Counted from the first letter of the stretch, positions 1 through 8,386 are shown. The stretch: 46,469 bases of DNA from Verrucomicrobiaceae bacterium (GCA_024229495.1 JAAESJ010000089.1:1-46469), one strand, 5' to 3'. The notes: a model not told the origin generated them from the letters alone. Numbers and translations are program-made.

Positions 1-369
1 ATTTAGATTTTCTTCAGCCCAGTTGGCACTCATTCTTTTACTTTGTGACACAAAGTAAAAGAATCAAGAAATAATTTACAATGGTTGCGAGAGGACGAAA
101 CAACCAAGAAAAAACGCAGTTGCCAACAAATCCCGGGGTCACCTACTGCGAGCTTTTTTCAGCAGGCTCCTATTGAGCAGTCTCCCCGGCCTCGGTTATC
201 TTTTCCTGCCGCGACTGTTCCGGTTACCTTAGTTTCCTCTGCATCTGCATACAGGTCAATAGACCCGGACCCGCCATCATCGATGATGATGGAGTTCCCC
301 TAAGTTTCTCTTTTCGATCATAAGCGTTTGCTTGCCTATGGCCCCACACGGCCTGATACTGGACGCCTT
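1..369. other. Gene-free left edge
   Basis: No convincing protein gene is seen here. A TTG-started frame of 72 codons (85-303) and an ATG frame of 31 codons from 81 are open, but both have low-complexity, Ser/Pro-rich or basic compositions and resemble no family I know. The only clear structure is the palindrome at 32-64. The stretch may be a decayed repeat or the distal side of a neighbouring gene outside the window. Confidence 0.5.
32..64. repeat. Perfect 33-bp palindrome
   Basis: Two 16-bp arms (32-47 and 49-64) are exact reverse complements around a single central A at 48. The left arm begins ATTCTTTTAC. As RNA it would fold to a long AU-rich hairpin. On the plus strand the palindrome is open in one frame (reading SFFYF...SKRIKK before a stop), which I recall as a recurrent spurious frame in some genomes, suggesting an interspersed repeat. 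It could instead be a terminator of a gene to the left or a regulator site. No second copy was noticed in this window. Confidence 0.75.
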
Positions 370-696
370 GTGACCGAAGAAGAACAATACATCCTTGAAG
401 TCAATGACACTGAGATCCGCTGCCACCGCCCGGATGGCACCATGGACTCAATCTCCTGGAAAAATCTCCTCCGCGTTGAGATCGTCGTTACCGAAGACAA
501 GCCGTTGCCGGTCACCTGTTTCACCCTGCACGGACCAAGCGCCACGGTGGTGATTCCGGAAGGGGCAACCAATGCCGAGGACCTCAGTGAACGACTCTTT
601 GAATTACCGGGTTTTGATGCCGACGTGTTTGTCGATTCAATGTCGGCGCAAACTTCCGAAACCTTTACCTGTTGGCAACGCGAAGGCACGCTGTAG
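370..696 (+). CDS. Small conserved hypothetical protein (108 aa)
   Basis: The product is soluble and acidic, with no signal peptide or membrane segment. It has a beta-rich pattern opening with YILEVNDTEIRCHRPDG, then a basic-aromatic strand (SWKNLLRVEIV), a VVIPEGA segment, a LPGFD segment and a C-terminal CWQREG. I recall a family of about 100-residue uncharacterised bacterial proteins with the same VNDTEI, CHRPDG, IPQGAT, LPGFD and CWQR blocks, probably a small PH-like or beta-barrel fold; this is from memory and not checked. The frame extends upstream to a TTG at 328, but the family-like sequence begins right after the GTG at 370, so that start is preferred. It stands alone, convergent with the sulfatase gene. 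Function unknown. Confidence 0.7.
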   Translation: MTEEEQYILEVNDTEIRCHRPDGTMDSISWKNLLRVEIVVTEDKPLPVTCFTLHGPSATVVIPEGATNAEDLSERLFELPGFDADVFVDSMSAQTSETFTCWQREGTL

Positions 697-749
697 AAGA
701 GCTTTGCGAGCAGCAGTGCGCCCGGCATGACTGACCTTGAATTTGCCGC

Positions 750-2120
750 CTAGAGCTTACCGGCTGGTCGCTGTGATTTGACCAGGGCGGCATGGAAAGC
801 TTCCATCTGCTCAAGCATCTCCTTTACCACCGCGTCATTTTCATTAGCCAGATTTTTCGTCTCTGAGATATCGCCCTCCAGGTCATAAAGCTCGACACCT
901 CCTTGCTTCTTCCCGGTGCGGCGCAGTTTCCACTTGCCCTTGCGGGCGGACTCAAGGCTCCTTCCCCGGTAGTAGTAATACATGTCGTGAGGGCTCACCG
1001 CCTCCTGTTGCCCGGAGATCAACGCCCAAATGTCATGACCGTCAATCACCCGGTCACCGGGAACCTTGGCTCCGGCTAACCCGGCAAATGTCGGAAGAAG
1101 GTCAATTGTCGCTGCTATGTCATTGCAATGGGTGCCCGCTGGAATCTTGCCGGGCCAGCGCATGATGCAAGGCACACGCATGCCGCCCTCGTAGGTTTGA
1201 AATTTAAAGCCACGCAACGGCAGGGCACTTCCCCCGCGTCCATTGCTCAGTTTCCATGGACCATTGTCCGAGGTGTAGACAACCATTGTATTCCCATCCA
1301 GCCCGTGCGTGCTGAGGGCCTTGAGAATTTCCCCCACTGACCAGTCAATTTCCTCAATGGTGTCGCCGTAGAGTCCGCGCGCGCTTTTACCCCTGAACTG
1401 CCCGGAAGCAAAGAGTGGTATATGGGGCATGGTATGCGGCAGGTAGAGAAAAAACGGCTTGTCGGCGTTACGGCCAATGAACTCGACAGCCTCTTTGGTA
1501 TATCGATTGGTCAGGGTCTTCTGATCACAGGGATACTCGATGACTTTTTCATCACGCATCAGCGGCACCAGATTCCTCTTCGGCTTCTCCTTGCTGATGC
1601 GATCAGCGGTAAAACCCTCACGCAGGACAATATCCGCGGCCAGGTTCATCTCCGGGTCAATCGTCATGTCATTGCTGTAGGGAATCCCTAGATAGGAATC
1701 AAAACCATGTCTTGTGGGGAGGAACTTGGGCTTATGCCCCAGGTGCCATTTGCCGATGCAGGCGGTCGCATATCCCCTGGCCTTGAGAATCTCAGCAATG
1801 GTAATCTCATCAGGATTGAGCCCGGTTTTATGACCCGGGAACAAGACGCCCGGGATGCCCACCCGTGTCGGGTAACAGCCGGTCATCAAAGCCGCCCGTG
1901 ATGGCGAACAAACCGAATTTGCCGAGTAAAAACTGGTAAACCGCCGACCTTGGGCAGCCATTGCATCCAGATTAGGCGTCTTTATCAGAGGAGAGCCGAA
2001 GCACCCGATGTCCTGATAACCTTGATCATCGGTGAAAATAAGGACAAAGTTCGGTGGTTTTGCGGCTACAAAGCCGGAAAACCAAATGGTAAAGAAAAGG
2101 AAAAGTAGAGATTCACGCAT
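750..2120 (-). CDS. Secreted arylsulfatase-family enzyme
   Basis: This is a sulfatase of the alkaline-phosphatase superfamily (456 aa) that would hydrolyse a sulfate ester in the periplasm or outside the cell. A signal peptide (residues 1-20) precedes the metal-binding Asp pair FTDDQG (D31, D32). The sulfatase signature C71-S-P-S-R follows, in which C71 would be converted to formylglycine. Further conserved blocks are GKWHLG, the H-containing LPHTMPH, and YTSDNGPW, which supplies metal ligands. Length and domain order are normal for the family. The substrate cannot be read from sequence. No sulfatase-maturation enzyme is in the window. The gene is divergent from the DUF1549/DUF1553 gene, 91 bp away, a common neighbour in PVC bacteria. 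A TATTAT -10-like box (minus strand, 2131-2136) lies 10 nt before the ATG, and GGGAG sits 2 nt before it. Confidence 0.95.
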   Translation of the reverse strand: MRESLLFLFFTIWFSGFVAAKPPNFVLIFTDDQGYQDIGCFGSPLIKTPNLDAMAAQGRRFTSFYSANSVCSPSRAALMTGCYPTRVGIPGVLFPGHKTGLNPDEITIAEILKARGYATACIGKWHLGHKPKFLPTRHGFDSYLGIPYSNDMTIDPEMNLAADIVLREGFTADRISKEKPKRNLVPLMRDEKVIEYPCDQKTLTNRYTKEAVEFIGRNADKPFFLYLPHTMPHIPLFASGQFRGKSARGLYGDTIEEIDWSVGEILKALSTHGLDGNTMVVYTSDNGPWKLSNGRGGSALPLRGFKFQTYEGGMRVPCIMRWPGKIPAGTHCNDIAATIDLLPTFAGLAGAKVPGDRVIDGHDIWALISGQQEAVSPHDMYYYYRGRSLESARKGKWKLRRTGKKQGGVELYDLEGDISETKNLANENDAVVKEMLEQMEAFHAALVKSQRPAGKL

Positions 2121-2200
2121 AACTCCCGGTATAATAAGCAGGTAAGTGTTCTGTAATGCGCGAATTTAATTCAAATTCTTTCATCTTCAGGCAAAATAAA

Positions 2201-2206
2201 GATAAT
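2201..2206 (+). promoter_or_regulatory. -10-like box next to DUF1549 gene start
   Basis: GATAAT ends 5 nt before the ATG at 2212. No good -35 is visible at 16-18 bp. If used, transcription would begin at or near the start codon. Suggestive only. Confidence 0.3.
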
Positions 2207-2211
2207 TATCC

Positions 2212-5133
2212 ATGATGAGAACCGTCACTTTTCCATTTCTTTGTTTTTTCTTCTTGGGCATTTTCGTCGCCAAGGGCGATGACGGATTGCTCTTTAACAG
2301 GGACATTCGCCCACTGCTCTCAGAACACTGCTTCGCCTGCCATGGTCCCGACGAACATGAACGCAAGGCCAAACTCAGGTTCGACCTAAAGGAAGGCGGG
2401 GCATTTGAAAAACGCGACGGGGTAACGGCCATCGTGCCGGGCAACCCAGATGAGAGCGAGCTCATGTTTCGCCTGACCACCGAAGATCAGGATGAAATAA
2501 TGCCGCCTCCGAAGACAGGAAAGAACTTAAAGCCCGCTGAAATCGCACTGATCAAGAAATGGATCGCAACAGGAGCTGAATACCAGGGGCATTGGTCGTT
2601 TAGCAAACCGGTCAAACCCAAGGTAAAACCTGCCTCACACCCGATTGATCATTTTGTTGATAACAAGCTGGCAACCATCAACCTCAAGCCCTCCGCGCCT
2701 GCAAAGGCCCATACCCTGATCCGCAGGATGAGTCTGGATTTAACAGGGATCCTCCCCACGCCGGCAGAAGTCAGCCAATTTCGCACGGCATACGAAAAGA
2801 ATCCCGCGCCAGCAATCAAGGCTGCAACTAAACGCCTACTGGCCTCGCCCCGCTACGGAGAACGCATGGCCGTGTTCTGGCTCGACCTGGTGCGGTATGC
2901 CGACTCCATCGGTTACCACTCCGATGGCAACATGGATGTCTACCTCTTCCGCGAGTGGGTCATTAACGCATTTAATCAAAACCAGCCATTCGATCAGTTT
3001 ACTCTCGAACAGATTGCCGGAGATCTTCTGCCGGACGCCACTGTTGAGCAAAAAATCGCTTCAGGTTACAATCGCCTGTTGCAGACTACCGAGGAGGGTG
3101 GGGCCCAACCCAAGGAATACATCGCAATCTACGCTGCCGACAGGGTTCGTAATATCTCAGGAGCATGGATGGGCGGAACACTGGGTTGCGCCCAGTGCCA
3201 TGATCACAAATACGACCCCTACACGGCAAAGGATTTCTATTCCATGGCTGCGTTCTTCGCGGACATTAAGGAGAATGCGGTTGGCAGGCGTGCCGCCGGA
3301 CTACCCGCCGCCACCGGTCAACACAAGAAGCGCATCACCGATCTCGAGAAGAAGATCGCTGACCTGAAAGAGAAGACGATGGTCTCCTCCCCGGAAATCA
3401 AGGCTGACCAGGCAAAGTGGGAAAAAAGCGTCATTGCCTCCAGTAAACCTGTGCTTGGCAAATGGCGTATCATCGGGCCGATCCCAGGGGGTGATCCCAA
3501 CAAGGCATTTAATACCGAGTTCGGCCCGGAAAAAGGCATTAACCCGAACGCGGTGATTGCCGGGAAAAAGTGGCAGGAACGCAACTTCCCGGATGGCCAG
3601 GTTCATGCTCTTGGCAATAACGCGAATTCAGCATGGTATCTATACCGCACAATTAACGCGGCAGTTGCCACGCAACTCCCGATATCCCTCGGATCCGACG
3701 ACGGCATCCGGGTGTGGCTTAACGGGCATGAACAACTCAAGAACAACACTGGCCGCGGTGCAGCGGCAGACCAGGAGAAACTCACCCTCGAGCTCAGGCC
3801 GGGACACAATCATTTCCTGATGAAGATCGTCAACCACGGCTCGGGCTCGGGATTTTATTTCAAGGCTGCCGGCAACGAACTGCCGCTCAATGTTCTTACC
3901 GCCCTGAAATTGCCATCCAATGAGCGCAATGAGGCCCAGAAGAAGGAAATCGAGCAATACTACCTGGGAATATCGCCTGTCCTCGCCGGGGCCCGGACAC
4001 AGGTTAAGGCCCTTGAGCAGGAAAAAGCCCAGCTTCAAAAAAACCTCCCCCGAACACTGGTGACCGTCGCCATGAAGCCGCGCGAGATGCGGATCCTGCC
4101 CCGCGGCAACTGGCTCGATGACTCCGGTGAAGTTGTCCAGCCGGCCATCCCCCAGTTCCTTGGGAAGCTTGATAACGGAGACAAGCGAGCCACGCGAGTC
4201 GACCTGGCCAACTGGCTGATTTCAGGCGAAAACCCGATGACGGCCCGCACCTTTGTCAACCGCCTGTGGAAACTCTTCTTTGGCAATGGCCTTGCAAAAA
4301 ATGTTGATGACCTCGGCTCCCAAGGACAGTGGCCCAGCCACCCCGGCCTGCTCGACTGGCTGGCCGTGGAGTTCGTTGAAAGCGGTTGGAATGTTCAACA
4401 CATGATTGAAATAATCATGACCTCAAGGGCATATTCTCAGAGCTCGCATGTCACGCCCGGCTTGCTTGAGCGTGACCCCTTCAATGCATTGTTGGCCCGC
4501 CAATCACGATTCAGGGTGGATGCCGAGATGGTGCGTGACAATGCACTGGCTTTCGGTTCCCTGCTCAATGAAAGGCTGGGAGGGCGCAGCAGTAAGCCCT
4601 ATCAACCCGCCGGCTACTGGCGGCACCTAAACTTCCCCGCCCGTAGATATGCCCATGACATGGGTGAAAACCAATACCGCCGCGCACTCTATACCCACTG
4701 GCAGCGCAGCTTCCTTCATCCCAGCCTCCTTGCCTTTGATGCACCGAGCCGGGAGGAGTGCACCGCTGAGAGACCACGCTCCAACACTCCACTGCAAGCC
4801 CTTGTGCTGCTCAACGATATTACCTATGTCGAAGCGGCAAGGGCATTTGCAGAGCGCATCATGAAAGAAGGCGGTAAGGATCCCAGCTCACGCATTAACT
4901 GGGCCATGAACACTGCACTCTCACGCAACGGCGATGCGCAGGAGGTAAAGCTCCTTTTTGATCTGCAGGCAGCTCAACTGAAACGCTACCTCGCAGATGA
5001 GAAAGCTGCCTCTGAACTGAACACCGTGGGGCTTCAGCCCCCGCCAAAGGACCTTCCGGCAGCAGAGCTGGCAAGCTGGACGGCCATTGCAAGGACCATC
5101 CTCAATCTTCACGAAACAATCACCCGGTACTAG
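2212..5133 (+). CDS. Planctomycete-type cytochrome c, DUF1549/DUF1553 protein
   Basis: A 973-aa exported protein of the PSCyt1-PSCyt2-PSD1 type found in Planctomycetes and Verrucomicrobia. After a signal peptide (about 1-22) comes the PSCyt1 domain with haem motif C40-F-A-C43-H44. DUF1549 (about 140-350) follows, carrying a second haem-type motif C326-A-Q-C329-H330 followed by DHKYDP. A coiled-coil stretch (about 365-390) leads to an inserted beta-sandwich (about 410-550) with GSDDGIRVWLNG. A second coiled coil and DUF1553 (about 660-900; AFDAPSREEC, RSNTPLQAL) end the protein. Such proteins accompany sulfatases and DUF1501 proteins and are thought to take part in periplasmic redox or polysaccharide breakdown; the reaction is unproven. 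Tandem ATG codons open the frame (2212, 2215). The DUF1501 gene begins 4 nt after the stop, so the two are surely cotranscribed. Confidence 0.95.
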   Translation: MMRTVTFPFLCFFFLGIFVAKGDDGLLFNRDIRPLLSEHCFACHGPDEHERKAKLRFDLKEGGAFEKRDGVTAIVPGNPDESELMFRLTTEDQDEIMPPPKTGKNLKPAEIALIKKWIATGAEYQGHWSFSKPVKPKVKPASHPIDHFVDNKLATINLKPSAPAKAHTLIRRMSLDLTGILPTPAEVSQFRTAYEKNPAPAIKAATKRLLASPRYGERMAVFWLDLVRYADSIGYHSDGNMDVYLFREWVINAFNQNQPFDQFTLEQIAGDLLPDATVEQKIASGYNRLLQTTEEGGAQPKEYIAIYAADRVRNISGAWMGGTLGCAQCHDHKYDPYTAKDFYSMAAFFADIKENAVGRRAAGLPAATGQHKKRITDLEKKIADLKEKTMVSSPEIKADQAKWEKSVIASSKPVLGKWRIIGPIPGGDPNKAFNTEFGPEKGINPNAVIAGKKWQERNFPDGQVHALGNNANSAWYLYRTINAAVATQLPISLGSDDGIRVWLNGHEQLKNNTGRGAAADQEKLTLELRPGHNHFLMKIVNHGSGSGFYFKAAGNELPLNVLTALKLPSNERNEAQKKEIEQYYLGISPVLAGARTQVKALEQEKAQLQKNLPRTLVTVAMKPREMRILPRGNWLDDSGEVVQPAIPQFLGKLDNGDKRATRVDLANWLISGENPMTARTFVNRLWKLFFGNGLAKNVDDLGSQGQWPSHPGLLDWLAVEFVESGWNVQHMIEIIMTSRAYSQSSHVTPGLLERDPFNALLARQSRFRVDAEMVRDNALAFGSLLNERLGGRSSKPYQPAGYWRHLNFPARRYAHDMGENQYRRALYTHWQRSFLHPSLLAFDAPSREECTAERPRSNTPLQALVLLNDITYVEAARAFAERIMKEGGKDPSSRINWAMNTALSRNGDAQEVKLLFDLQAAQLKRYLADEKAASELNTVGLQPPPKDLPAAELASWTAIARTILNLHETITRY

Positions 5134-5137
5134 AAAA

Positions 5138-6565
5138 ATGACACCTACTGACCTGCAAATAAACCGTCGATCTTTCCTGAATCATTCCAGCGTCGGCATT
5201 GGTTCTATCGCCCTTGCCTCATTGTTAAACGATGAACTTGATGCCGCGCCCGGCGACGCGGAGAAGTGGACCGGAGTCATCAAAAAACCACACCACCCCG
5301 CCAAGGCAAAACGCATCATTCACCTGTGTATGGCTGGTGGTCCCTCACACCTGGAGACACTCGATTACAAGCCGGAACTGGCCAAGATGAATGGCAAGCC
5401 AATGCCGCAGTCCTTTACCAAGGGGCAGCCCATCGCCCAGCTTCAGGGGCAGAGGAACAACCTGAAAGTCCTCGGACCGCAGCATGAGTTCAAGAACTTT
5501 GGGAAATCCGGGCAGCATATCTCCTCCATCCTGCCTGAAATCGGCTCGGTCGCCGATGATATCGCTATCGTGCGCTCAATGGTTACCGAACAGATTAACC
5601 ATGATCCCGCCCACACCTTCATGAACACCGGGACCCAAATCTCCGGTCGTCCTTCCATGGGCTCCTGGCTTCTTTACGGTCTGGGAGCGGAAACCGAAGA
5701 CCTTCCCGGTTACGTCGTCCTGACATCTGTCGGAGGCGGACAAAACCAGCCCATCGCCGCCAGGCAATGGCACAGTGGATTTCTTCCGAGCCGCTTCCAG
5801 GGTGTCCCGTTCCATTCCAAGGGCGATCCTGTTCTCTATGTCACCAACCCAAAGGGGGTCAACACGGATGACCAGCGTGCAGTGGTCAACACCGTGAATG
5901 CCCTGAACGGCATCCATCAACAAAAAGCCGAGGATCCGGAAATTTCCGCCCGCATCGCGCAGTATGAGATGGCCTTCAAGATGCAGGCATCCGTGCCCGG
6001 CCTTATGGATGTATCTGATGAACCTCAGCATGTGCTTGACCTTTACGGAGCCAAGCCGGGTGACGGTTCATTCGCATCAAACTGCCTTCTTGCAAGGCGC
6101 CTAGCCGAGCGCGGCGTACGCTTCATCCAGCTTTACCACCGCGGGTGGGATCACCACGGAGGTATCAAGAACGCCTCAAAAAATACTGCCGGTCTGGTGG
6201 ACCGCGGCAGTGCCGCCCTGGTCAAGGACCTCAAGGAGCGAGGCATGCTTGAGGATACCCTCATTATCTGGGGTGGTGAATTTGGGCGCACACCCATGGC
6301 GCAGGGCAACGGGCGCGACCACCACATCAAGGGATTCTCAATGTGGATGGCAGGAGGAGGTATCAAGGGCGGCACCAACCACGGGGCAACTGATGAACTC
6401 GGCTACAACTCGGTCAAGGATATCGTCCATGTTCGGGATCTGCATGCCACACTGCTGCACCTCTTCGGCATTGATTACCGGAAATTCAGCCACAAATTCC
6501 AGGGGCTTGATTACCGGCTGACAGGCGTAAAACCCGCCAATGTCATTAAGCCGATACTGGCTTAA
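5138..6565 (+). CDS. DUF1501 family protein, Tat-exported
   Basis: The product (475 aa) belongs to DUF1501, a family related to the sulfatase/alkaline phosphatase fold that nearly always pairs with DUF1549/DUF1553 proteins in PVC bacteria. A twin-arginine signal is clear near the N terminus (NRRSFLNHSS followed by a hydrophobic stretch). Family blocks seen include HLCMAGGPSHLETLDYKP, QINHDPAHTFMNTG, GWDHHGG, WGGEFGRTP and NGRDHH. The frame is open back to 5087 inside the upstream gene, but the ATG at 5138, 4 nt after the upstream stop, places the Tat signal properly at residues 8-30. Catalytic activity is undefined for the family. It would fold in the cytoplasm and leave by the Tat pathway, whose TatC is also in this window (29874). 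Confidence 0.95.
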   Translation: MTPTDLQINRRSFLNHSSVGIGSIALASLLNDELDAAPGDAEKWTGVIKKPHHPAKAKRIIHLCMAGGPSHLETLDYKPELAKMNGKPMPQSFTKGQPIAQLQGQRNNLKVLGPQHEFKNFGKSGQHISSILPEIGSVADDIAIVRSMVTEQINHDPAHTFMNTGTQISGRPSMGSWLLYGLGAETEDLPGYVVLTSVGGGQNQPIAARQWHSGFLPSRFQGVPFHSKGDPVLYVTNPKGVNTDDQRAVVNTVNALNGIHQQKAEDPEISARIAQYEMAFKMQASVPGLMDVSDEPQHVLDLYGAKPGDGSFASNCLLARRLAERGVRFIQLYHRGWDHHGGIKNASKNTAGLVDRGSAALVKDLKERGMLEDTLIIWGGEFGRTPMAQGNGRDHHIKGFSMWMAGGGIKGGTNHGATDELGYNSVKDIVHVRDLHATLLHLFGIDYRKFSHKFQGLDYRLTGVKPANVIKPILA

Positions 6566-6574
6566 CCATCAGCA

Positions 6575-7465
6575 TTAGCCTTCGGCAGTCTCTCCGCCCG
6601 GAGAGACTTGTGCCGTGATTGACGGCAGTAATTCCCGGTCATTGTCCAGGGCATCAAAATACGAGGGATAACGAGGATACCAGCCGGTCGAGCGCAGGCT
6701 CTGGCAGGATACGCGTTTGTTTGACCACCCGCGAACCCTTCCCTTATCCGGTGGTTGAACTTCCGGAATTCCAAGGCCAAACCTGCCGTCAAAGTGCTCG
6801 TAACAGGCGCGCTGTCGAAGCGGAGTTTCATCACAAACGTTGTAAATTCCGGAGTGGCACCCTTTCCCGACTAGATGAGCCAGGGCAGAAGCCGCATCCT
6901 CACGATGCACCTGGTTAATCCATCTGCCCTCAGCCTCCGGGTTGTCCCCGTCAATCTGGGAGGCACCTTCAAGGTAACGCCTAAGCAGATAGGATCTGCC
7001 GGGCCCATAGATGCCGGCCAGGCGCGCCACCGATCCTCCATATCCAAGAACGATTTCCTCGGCCTCCAGCAAAATCCTCCCTGTTTCTGTCAAAGGCTCA
7101 GCGCATGATGATTCATCAACTTCCGAGCCATCTGTTTGCCCGTAGACACTTGAACTGCCGGCAAAGACAAGGCGTGCCGGGGAAAATACGCGAATGATGT
7201 TGCGACACCCTTCCAGGTATACAGCCCGGTAACGCTCAACACGGTCACCGCTCCCGCGCCCCGAGCTGGCAGCACAATGCACCATCACATCAGCTTGACC
7301 GAATTCGTCCCGCAGTCCCTCCAATGCCTTGGCATCAGTGATATCGCAAGCTGTATGGCCATCACCCGAATGACGGGTGACCGGCACAACTTGATGCCCT
7401 TCATTCTCAAGCAGACCGCATAGTGGCTTGCCGACGAAGCCGGCTCCAAAAACAATAACTAACAT
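6575..7465 (-). CDS. NAD(P)-binding SDR-family protein (YeeZ-like)
   Basis: A Rossmann-fold protein of 296 aa in the extended/atypical SDR group. The nucleotide-binding glycine motif FGAGFVG is at residues 6-12, the D-x-T-D segment (DITDA) near 41-45, and the strand FAGSSSVYGQ near 122-131. The usual catalytic Tyr-x-x-x-Lys is not evident: after the SSSVYG strand the corresponding segment reads PLTETGRILLEAE, as in YeeZ-type proteins. It may therefore bind a dinucleotide without a classical SDR reaction. The tail beyond residue 230 contains SNKRVSCQSLRSTGW, typical of the group's C terminus. It is last of three same-strand genes (rph, cysQ-like, this one) and converges on the DUF1501 gene with only 9 bp between stops. 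Confidence 0.85.
   Translation of the reverse strand: MLVIVFGAGFVGKPLCGLLENEGHQVVPVTRHSGDGHTACDITDAKALEGLRDEFGQADVMVHCAASSGRGSGDRVERYRAVYLEGCRNIIRVFSPARLVFAGSSSVYGQTDGSEVDESSCAEPLTETGRILLEAEEIVLGYGGSVARLAGIYGPGRSYLLRRYLEGASQIDGDNPEAEGRWINQVHREDAASALAHLVGKGCHSGIYNVCDETPLRQRACYEHFDGRFGLGIPEVQPPDKGRVRGWSNKRVSCQSLRSTGWYPRYPSYFDALDNDRELLPSITAQVSPGGETAEG
6587..6608. repeat. Perfect inverted repeat at convergent gene ends
   Basis: AGTCTCTCCG (6587-6596) and CGGAGAGACT (6599-6608) are exact reverse complements, forming a 10-bp-arm hairpin with little or no free loop unless the inner pairs open. It lies inside the last codons of the minus-strand SDR gene and 22 bp past the DUF1501 stop. No T-run follows on either strand, so an intrinsic terminator is uncertain; it may stabilise convergent 3' ends. 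Confidence 0.55.
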
Positions 7466-7531
7466 GGAATGTCGCCAATAATGGCTGTGAATTCGTTAAC
7501 GTTGGAAGAAATAATCCCACTGGAGACAAAT

Positions 7532-7547
7532 TCCCCCTCTTTGGGGA
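7532..7547 (-). terminator. Short hairpin after cysQ-like gene
   Basis: TCCCC and GGGGA arms (5 bp) around a 6-nt loop directly abut the stop codon of the phosphatase gene on the minus strand, followed by AATTTGT. It may attenuate or end transcription before the SDR gene, or be fortuitous. Confidence 0.35.
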
Positions 7548-8321
7548 CTACTCTACCACAAACCAGGGGTTTAGCAGGGACGGCTTATTATAGAGCAGTG
7601 GCTCACCTGTCTGGTAATTAAGGACCTGCCGCCCGGACTCCAACACTATGCCGTGAGCTGCCGCAGTGTCCCATTCCATGGTAGGGCCGAAACGCGGATA
7701 AACATTGGCTGCCCCCTCCGCCACCAGACACAACTTGAGTGAACTTCCAGCCGCCAGGCATTCCACCAGCTTGCCAGATGCTTGCAACTTCTCAACAAAA
7801 GCATCCGTGTCCGGGGTCCGGTGAGACCGGCTCGCTACCACTCTCACTTCATCGCAGGTGGAATAATGCGTGTCATTGAAAATTCTCTCAGGCTTACCAC
7901 TGCCTATCGACTTAAAGGCACCGGCTCCGGATTCAGCACAATACAATGTCCCGTCCACTGGCCGATAGACAACGCCTGCCACCGGTTTGCCATCATTCAC
8001 GAGGGCAATATTCACGGTAAACTCTCCGTTTCTCTTTACGAACTCCCTTGTGCCATCCAGTGGATCCACAAGCCAGAATTCACCCCAGCCTGAACGTTGT
8101 TCATAAGGCACCTGCTTGTTTTCCTCTGAAATCACCGGCATTGCCGGATAGTGTGTTGAAAGCACATCCATGATCACCGCATTGGCTGCTTTGTCAGCCT
8201 CGGTAAGTGGAGAATTATCAACCTTGGATTCCACCTCGAAATCACGCGAGTAAATATCCAGGATTTCCTCGCCGGCGGCACGACAAGCCGCAACAATTTT
8301 CTCTATGTCAACAGAAGGCAT
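7548..8321 (-). CDS. 3'(2'),5'-bisphosphate nucleotidase CysQ / inositol monophosphatase family
   Basis: A soluble, Mg-dependent phosphatase of the FIG/inositol-monophosphatase superfamily (257 aa). The CysQ-type metal motif is complete: SEE with E66, then DPLDGTREFVKRNGEF (D86, D89, G90, T91), and near the C terminus WDTAAAHGI, which supplies the last metal ligand. An EADKAAN segment near residue 41 is typical of the family. CysQ converts 3'-phosphoadenosine 5'-phosphate (PAP) to AMP. The frame extends to 8390 into the rph gene, but family similarity begins at the ATG at 8321 (MPSVDIEKIV), which is preferred. It is downstream of rph by 65 bp on the same strand. Because the CysH here looks like an APS reductase, PAP for this enzyme would have to come from another route such as acyl-carrier-protein modification. 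Confidence 0.88.
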   Translation of the reverse strand: MPSVDIEKIVAACRAAGEEILDIYSRDFEVESKVDNSPLTEADKAANAVIMDVLSTHYPAMPVISEENKQVPYEQRSGWGEFWLVDPLDGTREFVKRNGEFTVNIALVNDGKPVAGVVYRPVDGTLYCAESGAGAFKSIGSGKPERIFNDTHYSTCDEVRVVASRSHRTPDTDAFVEKLQASGKLVECLAAGSSLKLCLVAEGAANVYPRFGPTMEWDTAAAHGIVLESGRQVLNYQTGEPLLYNKPSLLNPWFVVE

Positions 8322-8386
8322 TTCCCGCGAACTATACCCTGAAGGACTCCCATGCAAGGCCCATTGCCTGGGAATACCTCTCAAGG

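Noticed and set aside
85-303. 72-codon TTG-started frame on the plus strand
   Set aside because: Ser/Pro-rich composition, no recognisable family, next to a palindromic repeat; likely non-coding.
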